From Ochotona curzoniae (lineage: Eukaryota > Chordata > Mammalia > Lagomorpha > Ochotonidae): a stretch of DNA of 64,000 bases. Every line of letters begins with the position of its first letter. Position 1 is the first letter of the stretch. Position numbers and translations under genes: made by a program. Of the stretch, positions 22,404 to 33,302 are shown piece after piece. Location: contig NW_024464918.1 in the NCBI RefSeq assembly GCF_017591425.1, forward strand, positions 24,518,001 to 24,582,000, read 5' to 3'. The notes below the pieces were generated by a model, which saw nothing but the letters and a program-made list of their open reading frames with translations, had not been told where the DNA came from and ran no database searches.

Positions 22404-22737
22404 AAGTCCAATGAGGGGCCCGGCGCGGTGGCGCAGTGGTTAAGGTCCTCACCTTGCATGCCCAGGATCCCATATGGGCGGCGGTTCTAATCCCGGCAGC
22501 CCCGCTTCCCTTCCAGCTCCCTGCCTGTGGCCCGGGAAGGCAGTCGAGGACGGCCCAAAGCTTTGGGATCCTGCACCCGCGTGGGAGCCCTGGAAGAGGC
22601 TCCTGGCTTCGGATCGGCATAGCATCGGCCGTTGCGCTCACTTAGGGAGTGAATCATTGGATGGAAGGTCTTTCCTCTCTGTATATCCGCCTTTCCAATA
22701 AAAAATAATAAAAATAATAAAAAAAAAGTGGAATGAG
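22404..22737 (+). mobile_element. Youngest-looking C-SINE, intact Pol III promoter boxes
   Basis: Body 22415-22727. It keeps many CpGs ('ggcccggcgcggtggcgc', 'ggcggcggttctaatcccgg') lost in the other copies. The A box is 'tggcgcagtgg' (22429-22439) and the B box 'ggttctaatcc' (22483-22493), both close to the tRNA consensus. The tail is AATAA-rich. Near-matching flanks (22404-22415 and 22726-22737, 10 of 12 identical) look like its target-site duplication. It inserted next to an MLT1 LTR. Confidence 0.94.
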
Positions 22738-23279
22738 TGCACCATAAAGTGTGATGACTAAATTAATCATAGTTTTGTTTTTCACAGATATGTTCATTTC
22801 TTCTAAACAATTCAGTGGTTATCTACCAACCCACTATACTAGTTGTCTTAATCAGGGACAATTTTGGCTCCCAGGGCATTTTCGAAATGAAATCTCGGGT
22901 TATTACACTAGCGTGGAGGAATTCACCAGCCTCTGATGAGTACAGCTCAGTGATGCTGTTTGTCACAACAAAATACTACTTGGCTAAAAACGGTTCTGAG
23001 GTGGAGAAATCAAAATGTTATCAAGTATATAAATGAATGAGGGAATTTTACAAAAAGTCGTTTGCCTTCTGCCTTATGTTGCCACCTGATGCTTCTCACC
23101 GATCAGTTGTCCTGGCTAATCTGTCCCACAATCATATTTGAATTTCATATTTAATTTTATCAATTCAAGGATCCCAATAGGAAACAGTTACAATCGCCCT
23201 GTCTAATATGATTGTTCTTAGACATGAATTCATATCTAATTTAAACTTAAAATACTTAAAAAATTAAATAAACTTTGGG
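22738..23279. other. Unique sequence
   Basis: No gene or repeat recognised. The two overlapping frames at 22751-22936 and 22815-23036 have no known domain. Confidence 0.4.
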
Positions 23280-23465
23280 CAGGGATCCGAGCTAGCAGCT
23301 TAGACTCTGGTTGAGCTACCAATATTCCATACTTGAGTGCAGACTTGGGGAGAATGTGACAGTGGCTTAGAAGTCAGGTTCTCACTTAAGTGGGACATTG
23401 TGCCACTGGCCTTTCTGCATTTGTCGCTCTACTTCTCAAATAAATAAACACTTCTCAAAAATTAA
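23280..23465 (+). mobile_element. Very old C-SINE fragment (probable)
   Basis: 'cagcttagactctggttgag' with 'attccatacttgagtgcaga' resembles an old lagomorph SINE head, and the end 'ctacttctcaaataaataaa' matches its tail. The middle of the body is missing or unrecognisable. Confidence 0.45.
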
Positions 23466-24261
23466 AGCTAAAACTTTGGACCAGTCCTCAGTAATGTAAA
23501 CTAGCTTTTCAATGCTCAATAGTCACATATAATCAAAAGCTACCACATTGCATAGAATAGGTACATTTTTATTTCTACAGAAAGCTCTTTTGAATAATAC
23601 TAATCATGTAGGTTATTCCTTCTTCATTACCATGAGTAATAACCAGGAATTAAATGCATCCTTTACTTTGCCTTCAGAATATTTTCCTGCTACAAGAAGA
23701 AGAAGAAACATATATTTAATAACGGTGTGGGAAACCTTCCCATTCAAAATAATTACACACACGGAGGTGTATGATAGAGTTTGATAAGGGTATACTTCGC
23801 TTGTTAAAGGAATACTTCACTGGTTAATGGGAGAAAAGTCATAAAGTAAACTTGTGCTACAATTTCTTACATATTTGAATTGGCTTGTCCATATAAAAGG
23901 AACAGTAATAAATTGAGCTGAAGAGTTCATTTTAAAACTCAACAACTCAACTAAAAAAATGTGCATAATGAAGTATTCTGTGAATATTTCAGAGATTAGA
24001 TGAAAAGATCTACATAGATCACTGAGATCAATTGTAACACTTCATGAGGGTTTTCTCAAAAAATATGTTGGAAATTTGATGAGGCACACATGTCAAATGG
24101 GCACAATAGAAAAAATACTTCAAGCCGTATCAAAAGAGCGGTGTTCTAAATGCTGTCTTGATCGCATTAGGTCTTAGGAAGATACTTCTATCTAGAACCA
24201 GGAGAGTATCTGTGGAACAAGGTAGGAGGCAGAGAGATGATCAGTTATGTTGAGTACAGAC
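23466..24261. other. Unique sequence with small tandem duplication
   Basis: A 20-nt unit at 23791-23810 is repeated at 23811-23830 with 16 of 20 identities. Nothing else recognised. Confidence 0.45.
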
Positions 24262-24350
24262 AGTGTGGTGTAGTGGAATGAGCTTGGGATTTGGAGACAA
24301 AGGTTAGGAGACCCAAACAAGACAGTGACATCAATGGGTTGTAGGCAGTA
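24262..24350 (+). mobile_element. MIR 5' end relic
   Basis: 'cagtgtggtgtagtggaatg' and 'agcttgggatttggagac' match the tRNA-like head of MIR ('gtggtgtagtggaaagagcacgggctttggagtcag'). Confidence 0.65.
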
Positions 24351-24814
24351 TGGTTTCCCCCAGCTTCAGACTAAACAGCATTTATTTTTAAGATCATCAT
24401 CAAGAGCATAGGCCTCAGTATATCAATAGTAAAACTCAGTATAAGTGTTTCACATGTCTGTTCACTAGCCAATTAGTGTGACCACAGAAATAAGGCTTTC
24501 ATGGGCTAGGCCCAAGACACATACCAACTTTTGCAGCTGAATAAGAGTAACTTCAGTCAAAACTTACTGATAAAGAAGGTCTGGAGTGTGACATCTCACA
24601 AAAAAACCTAGGCTATAACTAGATACTAGTTAGCTGAAATGAAAATATCTACTGCACTAAGATAAAATTTTGTCTAATTTAAACTAAGTCTGTTATTCTG
24701 TAAGTCATGCACAAGCAAGGTATTCTTATATTTATCCATTCATTTATGGGAAACTCATGTAATAAGTACATATTTTAAGTCAAGCCCTCTGTATTCATTG
24801 ATTAAGGAGACACT
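24351..24814. other. Unique sequence
   Basis: Nothing recognised. Confidence 0.4.
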
Positions 24815-25145
24815 CTCTCAGGACCTGCATGATGTTTCAACTAGCTAACCTGCAAGTAATGCCAGGATCCCATATGGGCACCAGTTTATGCCCTGGCTGC
24901 TCCACTTCATATCCAATTTCCTGCTTGTGGCCTGGGAAAGCAGTGGAAGATGGCCCAAAAGCCTTGGGACCCTGCACTCATGAGGAAGACCCAGAAGAAG
25001 CTCATTGCTCCTGGCTTTGGATCAGCTCAGTTCTGGCTGTTGTGGCCACTTTGGGCATGATCCAGAGGAAAAAAAGATATTTCTGTCTCTCCTTTTCTCT
25101 CTGTGGAGCTGTTTTTTCAATAAGAATAAATAAATCTTAAAACAA
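24815..25145 (+). mobile_element. C-SINE
   Basis: 'gctaacctgcaagtaatgcc', 'aggatcccatatgggcacca', 'ctgcttgtggcctgggaaag', 'ccttgggaccctgcactcat' and an AATAAA-rich tail. The 103-codon frame at 24829-25140 is entirely this SINE. Confidence 0.92.
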
Positions 25146-26232
25146 AAGAAAAAGAAGGAGGAGACACTATCCCTTCGTGAGTTAAGCCTATAAAATGAGT
25201 TGCCTAACTTCCTGTCTTCACATTTTCACTGGATTCAGCTTTCTCACTACAAAAATAACATAAAAATATTTTACAGGGACACACAGATCATGTGCTTCTG
25301 GTATGTTTTGCAGGCTAGAAATGTCATCAGTTGCCATGACAACCTGTTTGAATTCTCAGAGTATGCAGCATTTTTCATACTATCAATCAGAAGCTTGATT
25401 TATTTTACAATACCATAAAATGTTGACCCCATGGAGAGGAAAATATGGATGAAATAACTAGAGAAACACTGAAGAAATTATGGCTTATAGTGTTTCCATG
25501 GAGGCCTTGAAAGTTTGGAAGCAGAGTGAAGTTTTTCTAAATATTGACTTCTATAACTTGTGAATAGAAAAATTCATTTAAAACCCACCAAAAATTCTTA
25601 CATATACTGAATATTTACCAAGCATGTTAATGTACACAATATAATTACAGTGGATTTTAAGAATATTATGGATATACAAGGATATCTAAGCCAATCCAAT
25701 TCCTCATTTCATGGAAAACTCAAAATCCAAAGAGAGCAGTGTTCACATTTTAATAAAACTACTGGCAAACCTCAAAGCAGAGCCTGTATCTTCAACCTCC
25801 TGGGCTCAGTCTACAGTATCAATCAGTCAAAACACTGATGTCCACTCAAAAGAGAGTGCTAACACATTTTGTAAATTAGAAACTTAGGATGCATTCCAGA
25901 GCATGTTGCACCAATTGAGCTCCCTAAGGTTCTCCATCCTGACCATGCCCAAGAGCTACGCATGCTGACTAGTATTTTTATGACAAATACAACCTCTGAC
26001 AACTTACTGACCCTTTGTTTTTTAGTCCTTCCTATCTGTCCTGTCTTCCTGTTCCATCAAAGTAGTATTATAAACTTGACAGGGGAGAGTGATAGCATTG
26101 TTGACAGTAGACTTTGATGACACATTCCTGGAAAAGATATAAATGTTTCCTATGGAATCAATCATGATATACTAGGCTAGCTGAAAGTATTAATTACAGT
26201 AGTGTTCAATTTAGGAAATGTTAAAAGCTTGT
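25146..26232. other. Unique sequence
   Basis: About 1.1 kb without recognised repeat or exon. Confidence 0.4.
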
Positions 26233-26592
26233 ATTAGATTATTGGTTTGTTAGGACAACCATGTAGCGCGTGGCTTAAAAAACACAAATATATTTTCTCA
26301 CAGTTCCGGAGACCAACAGGTCAAGGAGTCAGCTGGGTTGTTTGGTCTCTGAGGTGGACATGGCCATCTTTTCCCTTTGCTTTCACACAGTGTGTCCTTT
26401 GTGAATGTTCTAGCTCCTGTTAGGACGAGATTACTGATCCGATTCAATTATGGCCACCCTAAAACCCTCATTTAAACTGAGCATGTTTTCTTTTACTGGT
26501 AATATCTCTAAACTGAGGCTATCTGGGTTATTAAGACTATAAAAATGGAATTTGGGGAACATGATCATCAACTACTCAACTCACAACAAAGC
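26233..26592 (-). mobile_element. MLT1-type solo LTR (ERVL-MaLR)
   Basis: Reverse MLT1 landmarks: 'tttgttaggacaaccatgta', 'cgtggcttaaaaaacacaaa', 'tattttctcacagttccgga', 'tggacatggccatcttttcc' and 'ttatggccaccctaaaaccc'. No internal retroviral sequence is seen. Confidence 0.72.
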
Positions 26593-27329
26593 TGTAGTTA
26601 AATGTCTTAAAAATAGTCTCATTTCAGAATATTACAAATTAGCCCAATACAACTTATTTTTCCTATGTTCAAGGTATTGGAGGGAAAAAAAATAATCCAA
26701 AATGCCATTTTCCCTGTAGTATATTGCCTAGCACCCAATCCTTAACACCATGACAATGTGTGCTCAGAACTTAGGGATCTTGACATATCAGCTTGAGCAG
26801 AATAAAGACCAAATGTCAGAACAAATGAACAGGACCAGAATGAATAGCAAAGTAGGTTCAACTTGGGAACACACATAAGGTTGTTACTGGGAATTGGCAA
26901 GGTTTGCAAATCCTCTGTATTATCTAGTGTTTTTTTTTTATATATTTTTTATATGAGCGGAAAATGGAATTTCTCTGCAAATACTCTTCTAGAATTATCC
27001 CAGTTAAATGTATGGTTATGTATGATACATTATCCTGAACATCAAATGAAACAGCAAAATAGCACTAATCTCTGTCTTCTGTTGAAATAGACTTAATATG
27101 CCAGTGTCAGGGAGAATACATAATTTAACAGCTGCATAAACCAGAACAATTTATTTTACTGTGCATTTTGTATTTAAGATGGCACCAATCATGGCCTCCT
27201 TCAGGAACCAGCAATCCAAGCTACTTTACAAGGGCACTCCTTGACTTATCCAGAGCCCTGTGCGATGTGAAATTCAGCCACATTTCTCAAATCCAGACAG
27301 TCTAATGCAAAGCTTACTGAAATAGTTCA
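26593..27329. other. Unique sequence
   Basis: No gene or repeat recognised. A short T/A-rich run lies at 26930-26955. Confidence 0.4.
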
Positions 27330-27645
27330 TGATGTCCCAGGCTTAGAGGCTTCAGCACACTGCCAAGCCTCTTCCTGGACCACACTTTTCCTGTTCCCCT
27401 TCACCTAAATAACAATGCCCTCTAGTCTTGTCTGAAATGTTATGACCATGGAGGCCTCCCTGATGGTCACCCATACACAGGTTCTGCCAACTGTGATCCT
27501 TAACACTCCACTGAAGTTGTCTGATTTGTTGACTTCATTCTAGATTGCAAGAACTTCGAGAAGAATCTATCTCACTGCTATATTCCCAATACCCACTGTC
27601 ATGTGTGGTTCTCAAAAGATGTTTGTTGAATAGATGATGGATAAA
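27330..27645 (+). mobile_element. L2 LINE 3' end
   Basis: Ends like L2: 'attgcaagaacttcgagaag' ('gactgtgagctccttgaggg'), 'ctgctatattcccaataccc' and 'aaaagatgtttgttgaatag'. Upstream 'ctgaaatgttatgaccatgg' and 'aggcctccctgatggtcacc' also fit. Confidence 0.75.
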
Positions 27646-27924
27646 ACAGCTGTCCCAATAACTATGTCAAAGGTTGAATCCAATGGAAGCTATTTGCTGA
27701 TGTGGATGTTATGAATAGAGTCCCTAATCTATAAGAAGCCTTTGAGGCAAGTGTTTTACAATCATAAAACAAAATACAATTCAATAGTCGACAACAAATA
27801 TAGTGTAACAGTAAAGTCAGATGTGAATTGAGCCTTAATAATCTGACCCAAACGTTTCTCACTTTACAAAAACGAAAGCTACAGCCTAACGAGTTCTACG
27901 AATCAACATAATTTAATAATGACA

Positions 27925-28602
27925 AAGGACTGTGTATTGTGGCACAGTGGGCTATCACTGCTTGTGATGTCTGCTCACTAAATCCGAGTTACACTCTGGA
28001 CTACTATACTTCAAATTCAGCTTTCTGCTAATATGCCTGACAGGCTGCAGATGATGGCTCAAGTACCCACATGGGAGACCAGATGGAGCTGCTGGCTCCT
28101 GGCTTCAGCCTACCCAGGCCCAGCTGTCTGCTGGTGTTTGAGACGTGAACCAGAGGACAGGAGATGTCTTCCTCCTTCCCCTTTATTTCTCCTTAACTCT
28201 CCTTCCCCTAACTTCTTCCTTTGCCATCATTCTGCTCTTTATATAAATAGATTTATTTTATTTTTATTGGAAAGTCAGATATACATAGAGGAGGAGAGAC
28301 AGGAAGGAACATCTTCCATCTGATGATTCACTAACCAAGCGGGTGCAATGGCACAGATCCGAAGCCAGGAGCCCGGAAGCCACTTCCGGGTCTCCCATAT
28401 GGGTGCCGGGTCCCAAGGTCCTGGGCTGTCCTTGACTGCTTTCCCAGGCTGCAAGCAAGAAGCTGGATGGTAAGTGGGGCTGCTGGGATTAGAACGAGTG
28501 GTGCCCATATGGGATCCCAGAGCTTTCAAGGCAAGGACTTTAACCACTAGGCCACTGTGCCTGGCCCTGTCACTCTGCTATTTAAATAAATAAACACATA
28601 TT
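27925..28602 (+). mobile_element. Old C-SINE split by a younger one
   Basis: Left part is 27925-28246 ('gtattgtggcacagtgggct' head; 'cccacatgggagaccagatg'). Its tail resumes at about 28567-28602 ('tcactctgctatttaaataa'). The interruption is the minus C-SINE at 28247-28566. The repeated 'ctgctcttta' / 'ctgctattta' at the junctions looks like the target-site duplication with one change. Confidence 0.7.
28247..28566 (-). mobile_element. C-SINE nested in an older C-SINE
   Basis: Reverse full copy: 'tttattggaaagtcagatat', 'cggaagccacttccgggtct', 'ggtgcccatatgggatccca', ending 'ccactgtgcctggccc'. It lies in the tail of the older + copy, giving an inverted nested pair. Confidence 0.9.
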
Positions 28603-28761
28603 TCAAAAATAATGATAGAGATAGAGCACAACACAGAATTTTGACTTTAAGTCCTTTCAAATATTCATTAAAATTGATTCAGCATTTGTAAGTGTCAGAC
28701 ATTAGGGATTAAGGCTGAATAAGATTACCTATGCAGTCCTCAAAGAGTATACATATTTTCT

Positions 28762-29104
28762 GGGGCCAGTGTGAGGGCTCAGCTGGCTAACCCTCCACCT
28801 GCAAACTCTGGCATACCATATGGGTGCTGGTTCATGTCTAGGCTCCTCCACTTCCCATCCAGCTTCCTGAGTGTGCCCTAGGAAAGCAGTAGAGGATTCG
28901 CCTAAAGCCTTGGGGTCTTGTACCCATTTGGGAGATTTGAAGGAGGCTCCTGGTGCCTGGCTCTGGATCAGCTGTGCTTTGGCTGTTACAGACACTTGGG
29001 GAGTAAACCAGCAGATGGAATAACTTTGTTTTGTTTCCCCTCCTGTCTTTAAATCTGCATTTCCAATAAAAAGAAATATCTGTCTGTAAAAATAATAAAA
29101 AAAA
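28762..29104 (+). mobile_element. C-SINE
   Basis: Head 'ctggggccagtgtgagggct', core 'gcataccatatgggtgctgg', 'agccttggggtcttgtaccc' and a long A-rich tail. The overlapping minus frames (28729-29157, 142 codons) are readings of it. Confidence 0.9.
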
Positions 29105-29311
29105 AACCCACAAAACATAGTTTTCTTAGAGAACACAAGAAGTAAGGTAAAAAACAAATGACCAAAAATGACGAGAACAACACTACATGATAATTTTCAA
29201 ACAGAAAATCATGGTACCAAGTTTGATAATGACCAATGAATTTCCCTGACATACAGTTTCAAAGAGAGGCTGATGTCAGGTAAAATAAACATCATAGGAG
29301 CAGCTTATGTT

Positions 29312-29325
29312 AATCAGTTTACTTG

Positions 29326-29326
<1 letters not shown>
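29312..29326. repeat. Left copy of target-site duplication around U6 fragment
   Basis: 'aatcagtttacttgg' recurs as 'aatcagtatacttgg' at 29363-29377, immediately on the other side of the U6 fragment (14 of 15 identical). Confidence 0.8.
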
Positions 29327-29356
<30 letters not shown>

Positions 29357-29362
29357 GAGCAC
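29326..29362 (-). pseudogene. U6 snRNA 5' fragment (nucleotides 1-37)
   Basis: On the minus strand, from 29362 down to 29326, the sequence equals the first 37 nucleotides of mammalian U6 snRNA without a mismatch, as I remember U6. This covers the 5' stem-loop and the start of the central region. Identity stops at nucleotide 38. U6's ACAGAGA box and the U2/U4-pairing regions are absent, so it cannot work in splicing. It has no upstream TATA or PSE and no T-run terminator, so it is not a transcribed gene. The CpGs are intact, which suggests a young insertion. Confidence 0.92.
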
Positions 29363-29430
29363 AATCAGTATACTTGGAATCTGAATACTTGGAATACTTG
29401 GAATACTTGGAATCAGTATACTTCTGAATC
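29363..29430. repeat. Minisatellite grown from the U6 target-site duplication
   Basis: The right-hand duplication (29363-29377) is followed by variants of itself: a 15-nt unit at 29378-29392, two 9-nt 'aatacttgg' units at 29393-29401 and 29402-29410, then another 'aatcagtatactt' at 29411-29423. This looks like local slippage of the target sequence. Confidence 0.8.
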
Positions 29431-29943
29431 TTTTGCTGTTTTCAATTTTTAATAGGTTTAATTCCCTATATCCCACCAAGCCATATTTCTTCCTTGGACT
29501 GAATGAATGTTGCTGGCCAGGCTTGATGAAACAGGTGTCTGCTTGATTATTTGTAACAATGTGATGTATGTGTTGTTATAAAATGAGATGAACCGAAGCT
29601 AGTGCATCTGGGCCACAGAGTAGTAAGTGGAAGGTGTGGGTCTTATGTTTTGACAGTGAAACAACAAAAGCCACTCCTTTCAAATGCAGATTTTATAAGC
29701 GGATCATTGATAAAGCATTCAAAAGATACTCTGCCAGGGAGATGATGTTTAATCATACATTCCTCAGTGCAAATCATTAATCATTAAGAATCATCTAATC
29801 TTTAGGACATTGTTTGCTACCTTCTAGGTAATATCCTTAAGTGTCAATAAATTTGAAACTAAGTAATGTACTGTATCGCATGATAACCAACATCAATCCC
29901 TGCAGCTAAGCCATGGTTCAGAACTAGAACAGCCTTCATTAAA
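29431..29943. other. Unique sequence
   Basis: Nothing recognised. Confidence 0.4.
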
Positions 29944-29955
29944 ACTAAAATTCTG

Positions 29956-30289
29956 GGGCCCAGCACAATAGCCTAGCAGCTAAAGTCCTCACCTTGCATG
30001 TACCAGGATCCCGTATGGGCGCCGGTTCCAATCCCGGCAGCCCTGCTTTCCATCCAGCTCCCTGCTTGTGGCCTGGGAAAGCAGCCAAGGACGAACCAAG
30101 GCCTTGGGACCCTGTACCTGTTTGGGAAACTCAGATGAAGCTCCAGGCTCCTGGTTTTGGATAGGCGCAGCTCTGGACATTGTTGCTACTTGGAGAGTGA
30201 TTCATCGCATGGAAGATCTTCCTGTCTCTCCTCCTCTCTGTGTATCTGACTTTATAATAAAAATAAATCTTAAAAAAAAAAAAGCACTA
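29956..30289 (+). mobile_element. C-SINE
   Basis: Head 'ggggcccagcacaatagcct', B box region 'gcgccggttccaatcccggc', 'tgcttgtggcctgggaaagc' and tail 'gactttataataaaaataaa'. It is among the less decayed copies. The flanks 'actaaaattctgg' and 'actaaattcctgg' are similar but not a clean duplication. Confidence 0.92.
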
Positions 30290-30302
30290 ACTAAATTCCT
30301 GG

Positions 30303-31611
30303 GTGTGCTTGGTGTGGATTTCCTTTAGCATGGTAAAATAATTTTAAGAATTCGTAGGAGGCTTGCTGATTATCAAATTAATTGCCATAGTGGTCAGACA
30401 CAAGGCAAGGGTAATCAAATCATATGTTATACCATAGTTTGCCTTGCTTACAAGACATTTACAAACCATTGTAATTGAGTTTCAGTATTTTACTAAAAAT
30501 GGATCAATAATTTTCCTACTTTTCCACAAATTTGCCCTAGAAACGAACGGGGTCAAATTCAGCACTGCTTTTTTGTTTTTAGTTCATACCACTGAAAGTT
30601 CAATATTATCAGAGTTATCCAAACGGGCTTAGTACCACCAATGGTTGCAGGTTCCAAGAGATTGCCTTGGAGAGCTAAAACTCACCTCTGGACCAAACAG
30701 CCCTATTGTTTGGGTCTTTCCCTGGGGTCTACTCCTTCCTGCCATCCCAATCCATCATGAAAAACAAGAGCTGTTTGTCAACAGAAATCCAATCAAACTA
30801 ATATCATCAGGGAAGCAGCTTCCTGCAGATGTGGTTGATGCTTGGCCTAGAGCTACAAGTTCAGAGTGACCTGGTAAGCTGTGAAAAGCAGACAACCTGA
30901 CTCCCCATTTTAGCAGAATGAGGTGTCATGTGCTACAGAGAAATAAAAATAAGACAGGGGCCTAAAGAAGAGTCTTCAAGTAAAAGTGAAGGCTCACTTT
31001 ACAAAAATAGTTACTGGCAGGTCTCTGCCTCCACTGAGGCCAGAACAAGCAGAGAAATGCATGCTGTGACAGCAGGGATTAAGTCACCCTGGGAATCAAT
31101 TTTCTAAACATCACAGGGTTCTAGCAAAGTCTTTTCAGCTCACAATGTTCCATTGGCCTGAGTTCACCGTACCTATAGCAAAATGTGGTCTGTGGGAAAC
31201 CACATTTAAATGTTCCCTTGACTTTATTATAGTGTCATACGACATTTCCAGGAAGGACTCTCAAAATGAAGTGAGTATTATTTAACATGAACTAATAATT
31301 TTCAGGGGCAGCCACGGAAAGACAGTTTAGAACTTAGCATTTAGAGTTAAAAGTGCTTCGGTTCCAAAGTTGGCTGTCATAGTTAAAATCTGAGAATTAC
31401 TTAATCTCAACCTCCTTTAAAGGAAATTGCAAACATGCAATGTCCCTAGGAGAACACCTGTTACCCTAAAGCATTCAATAAATATTGGCAAAGTTATTGT
31501 TATCACTATCACTAACCAATTTGAGCAACACAGATGTCCCGGAAAGATCTGGAAATACAGAAATACCATATGTTCTCCAAGATCTTATAGAGCTATAAAG
31601 CCAAGTAACAC
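30303..31611. other. Unique sequence
   Basis: About 1.3 kb with no recognised repeat, exon or RNA. Short frames at 30444-30632, 30645-30869 and 31427-31621 show no domain. Confidence 0.4.
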
Positions 31612-31864
31612 TTCATTCTGAGGCTCGCGTGGCAGCACACTGGATTAAGCCACTGCCCGTGGTGCCACAATATCCCTTATGGATGCTGCTTTGAATCCAA
31701 GCTGCTCCACTTGCAATACAGCTCCCTGAAAATGCACCTGGAACAGCAGAAGAAGACAGCTTAAGTGGTTGGATCCCTGCCACACACAAAGGAAAGCCGA
31801 ATGGTGTTCCTGGTTTCACACTGGCACAGCCCCACCTCTCTCATTGGAACTGTGCTTTTCAAAA
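31612..31864 (+). mobile_element. Old C-SINE
   Basis: 'gaggctcgcgtggcagcaca' head with 'attaagccactgcccgtgg', 'aatacagctccctgaaaatg' and 'gttggatccctgccacacac', as in old lagomorph SINEs. Tail replaced by the AC-rich repeat that follows. Confidence 0.75.
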
Positions 31865-31905
31865 TACACACATGCAGGCACGCACACATACATACACACA
31901 TACAT
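31865..31905. repeat. Imperfect (CA)n / CATA repeat
   Basis: AC dinucleotides mixed with CATA units at the end of the preceding SINE tail. A second AC stretch is at 32204-32229. The sequence in between and on to 32935 is otherwise unique; the 107-codon frame at 32261-32584 has no known domain. Confidence 0.75.
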
Positions 31906-32935
31906 AAATCATGGGGGGAAAAACCTCACTGTAAAACATTGTAGATCACTAGTAGCTGGGATGGGTGGGAGGAATGGAGGTAAGTTGGATCAAAGAAGGG
32001 AGGCAGAGTTGAGAATAATTTATTGTGTCTAACATTTGACTATGAGATGTTATGGCGTAAGCTGGGTAGGGTTTATAGATTGTGATATTGACAACAGTGA
32101 AAGATGAGTGCGGTATATATGGGAACTCTTTGTACTGTATTTCAGCATTTTGGTTTATAAATTTAAAACTATTCTGAAATTTTAAAATGTATATATATTT
32201 AGAACACACACGCACACACACATACACAAAATTTCTCCCTGACACAATGAAAGCTAAAGTTTGAATTTCCCGACAGTAATCAGTATTCTGGCCAACTTTG
32301 CACTGACTGAAATGGAAAACAGTTCAACCACACTTAATTGTGTAGACGGGATCCAGGGACCAGGAAGTATCCTTCCAATTGCCTTTGGCATAAATTTTAC
32401 CACTAACATAATGATTATCAAGCAACCTGTCACCTCCACCACAGTGAGATCCATAAGAGACTACACCTATCACGCTGTCTATCCGCTAATAGTTTTGCTT
32501 AACTTAATTTTCCTTCATAGTTATCCATTTCTGCTTTACTCTTTGCAAAGCATGTTGACATTTGCCAGTTCAGATGCATCATGACATTATTATCACTGTG
32601 ACACAGAAAAAGCGACATCATGCAAGAATTATGCCTGAGGACAGTCTCCATCACAGGAATGTTTGCGCAGTGGATCATATACTAACCCTAACCATTTTCC
32701 TCAATGAATGTGGGAGAGGATGGCAAAGAACAGCTAGATAATCATACACCAGGAATGTGCAGAATCAGAAGACAAGCTCTCAACATGATGATGATAATAC
32801 CAATATTTCTTAGTACTGACTGAAAGTTTATACTAATAGAATCTATCCTTCACTCTGTTATATACATATAGTGCCATTCTCAGAGAATGGTACTTATGAA
32901 AATTTTCTCCCAATGAGGGAAGAGGTTGCTATAGA

Positions 32936-33302
32936 GCAAATGTACTTTTAATTTTTAAAAAAAGATTTATTTATTTTTATTACAAAGTCAGATATACAAA
33001 GAGGAGGAGAGACAGAGAGGAAGATCTTCCATCTGATGATTAACTCCCCAAGTAAGCACAATGGCCGATGCTTAGCTGATTTGAAGCCAAGATCCAGGAA
33101 CTTCCTCCTGGTCTCCCACACGGTGCAGGGTCCCAAGGCCTTGGGCTGTCCTCAACTGCTTTCCCAGGCCATAAGCAGGGAGCTGGATAGGAAGTGGAGC
33201 TGCCGGGATTAGAACCGGCGCCCATATGGGATCCTGGCGCGTGTTCAAGGCGAGGACTTTAGCTGCTAGGCCACCGCGCCAGGCCCCGCAAATGCACTTT
33301 TA
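32936..33302 (-). mobile_element. C-SINE with near-exact 15-nt target-site duplication
   Basis: Body 32951-33287, reversed, little decayed: 'tttattacaaagtcagatat', 'agaaccggcgcccatatggg', 'ccaccgcgccaggccccg'. Flanks 'gcaaatgtactttta' (32936-32950) and 'gcaaatgcactttta' (33288-33302) differ at one base. It inserted next to the tail of an older C-SINE. Confidence 0.93.

Noticed and set aside
22415..22727. A tRNA gene, because of good A and B boxes
   Set aside because: The boxes belong to a tRNA-derived SINE head. No acceptor stem or cloverleaf closes around them.
28729..29157. 142-codon minus frame
   Set aside because: It lies on a forward C-SINE and its tail, read in antisense.
29326..29362. 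Functional U6 snRNA gene
   Set aside because: Only nucleotides 1-37 are present, with no upstream promoter elements and no terminator.
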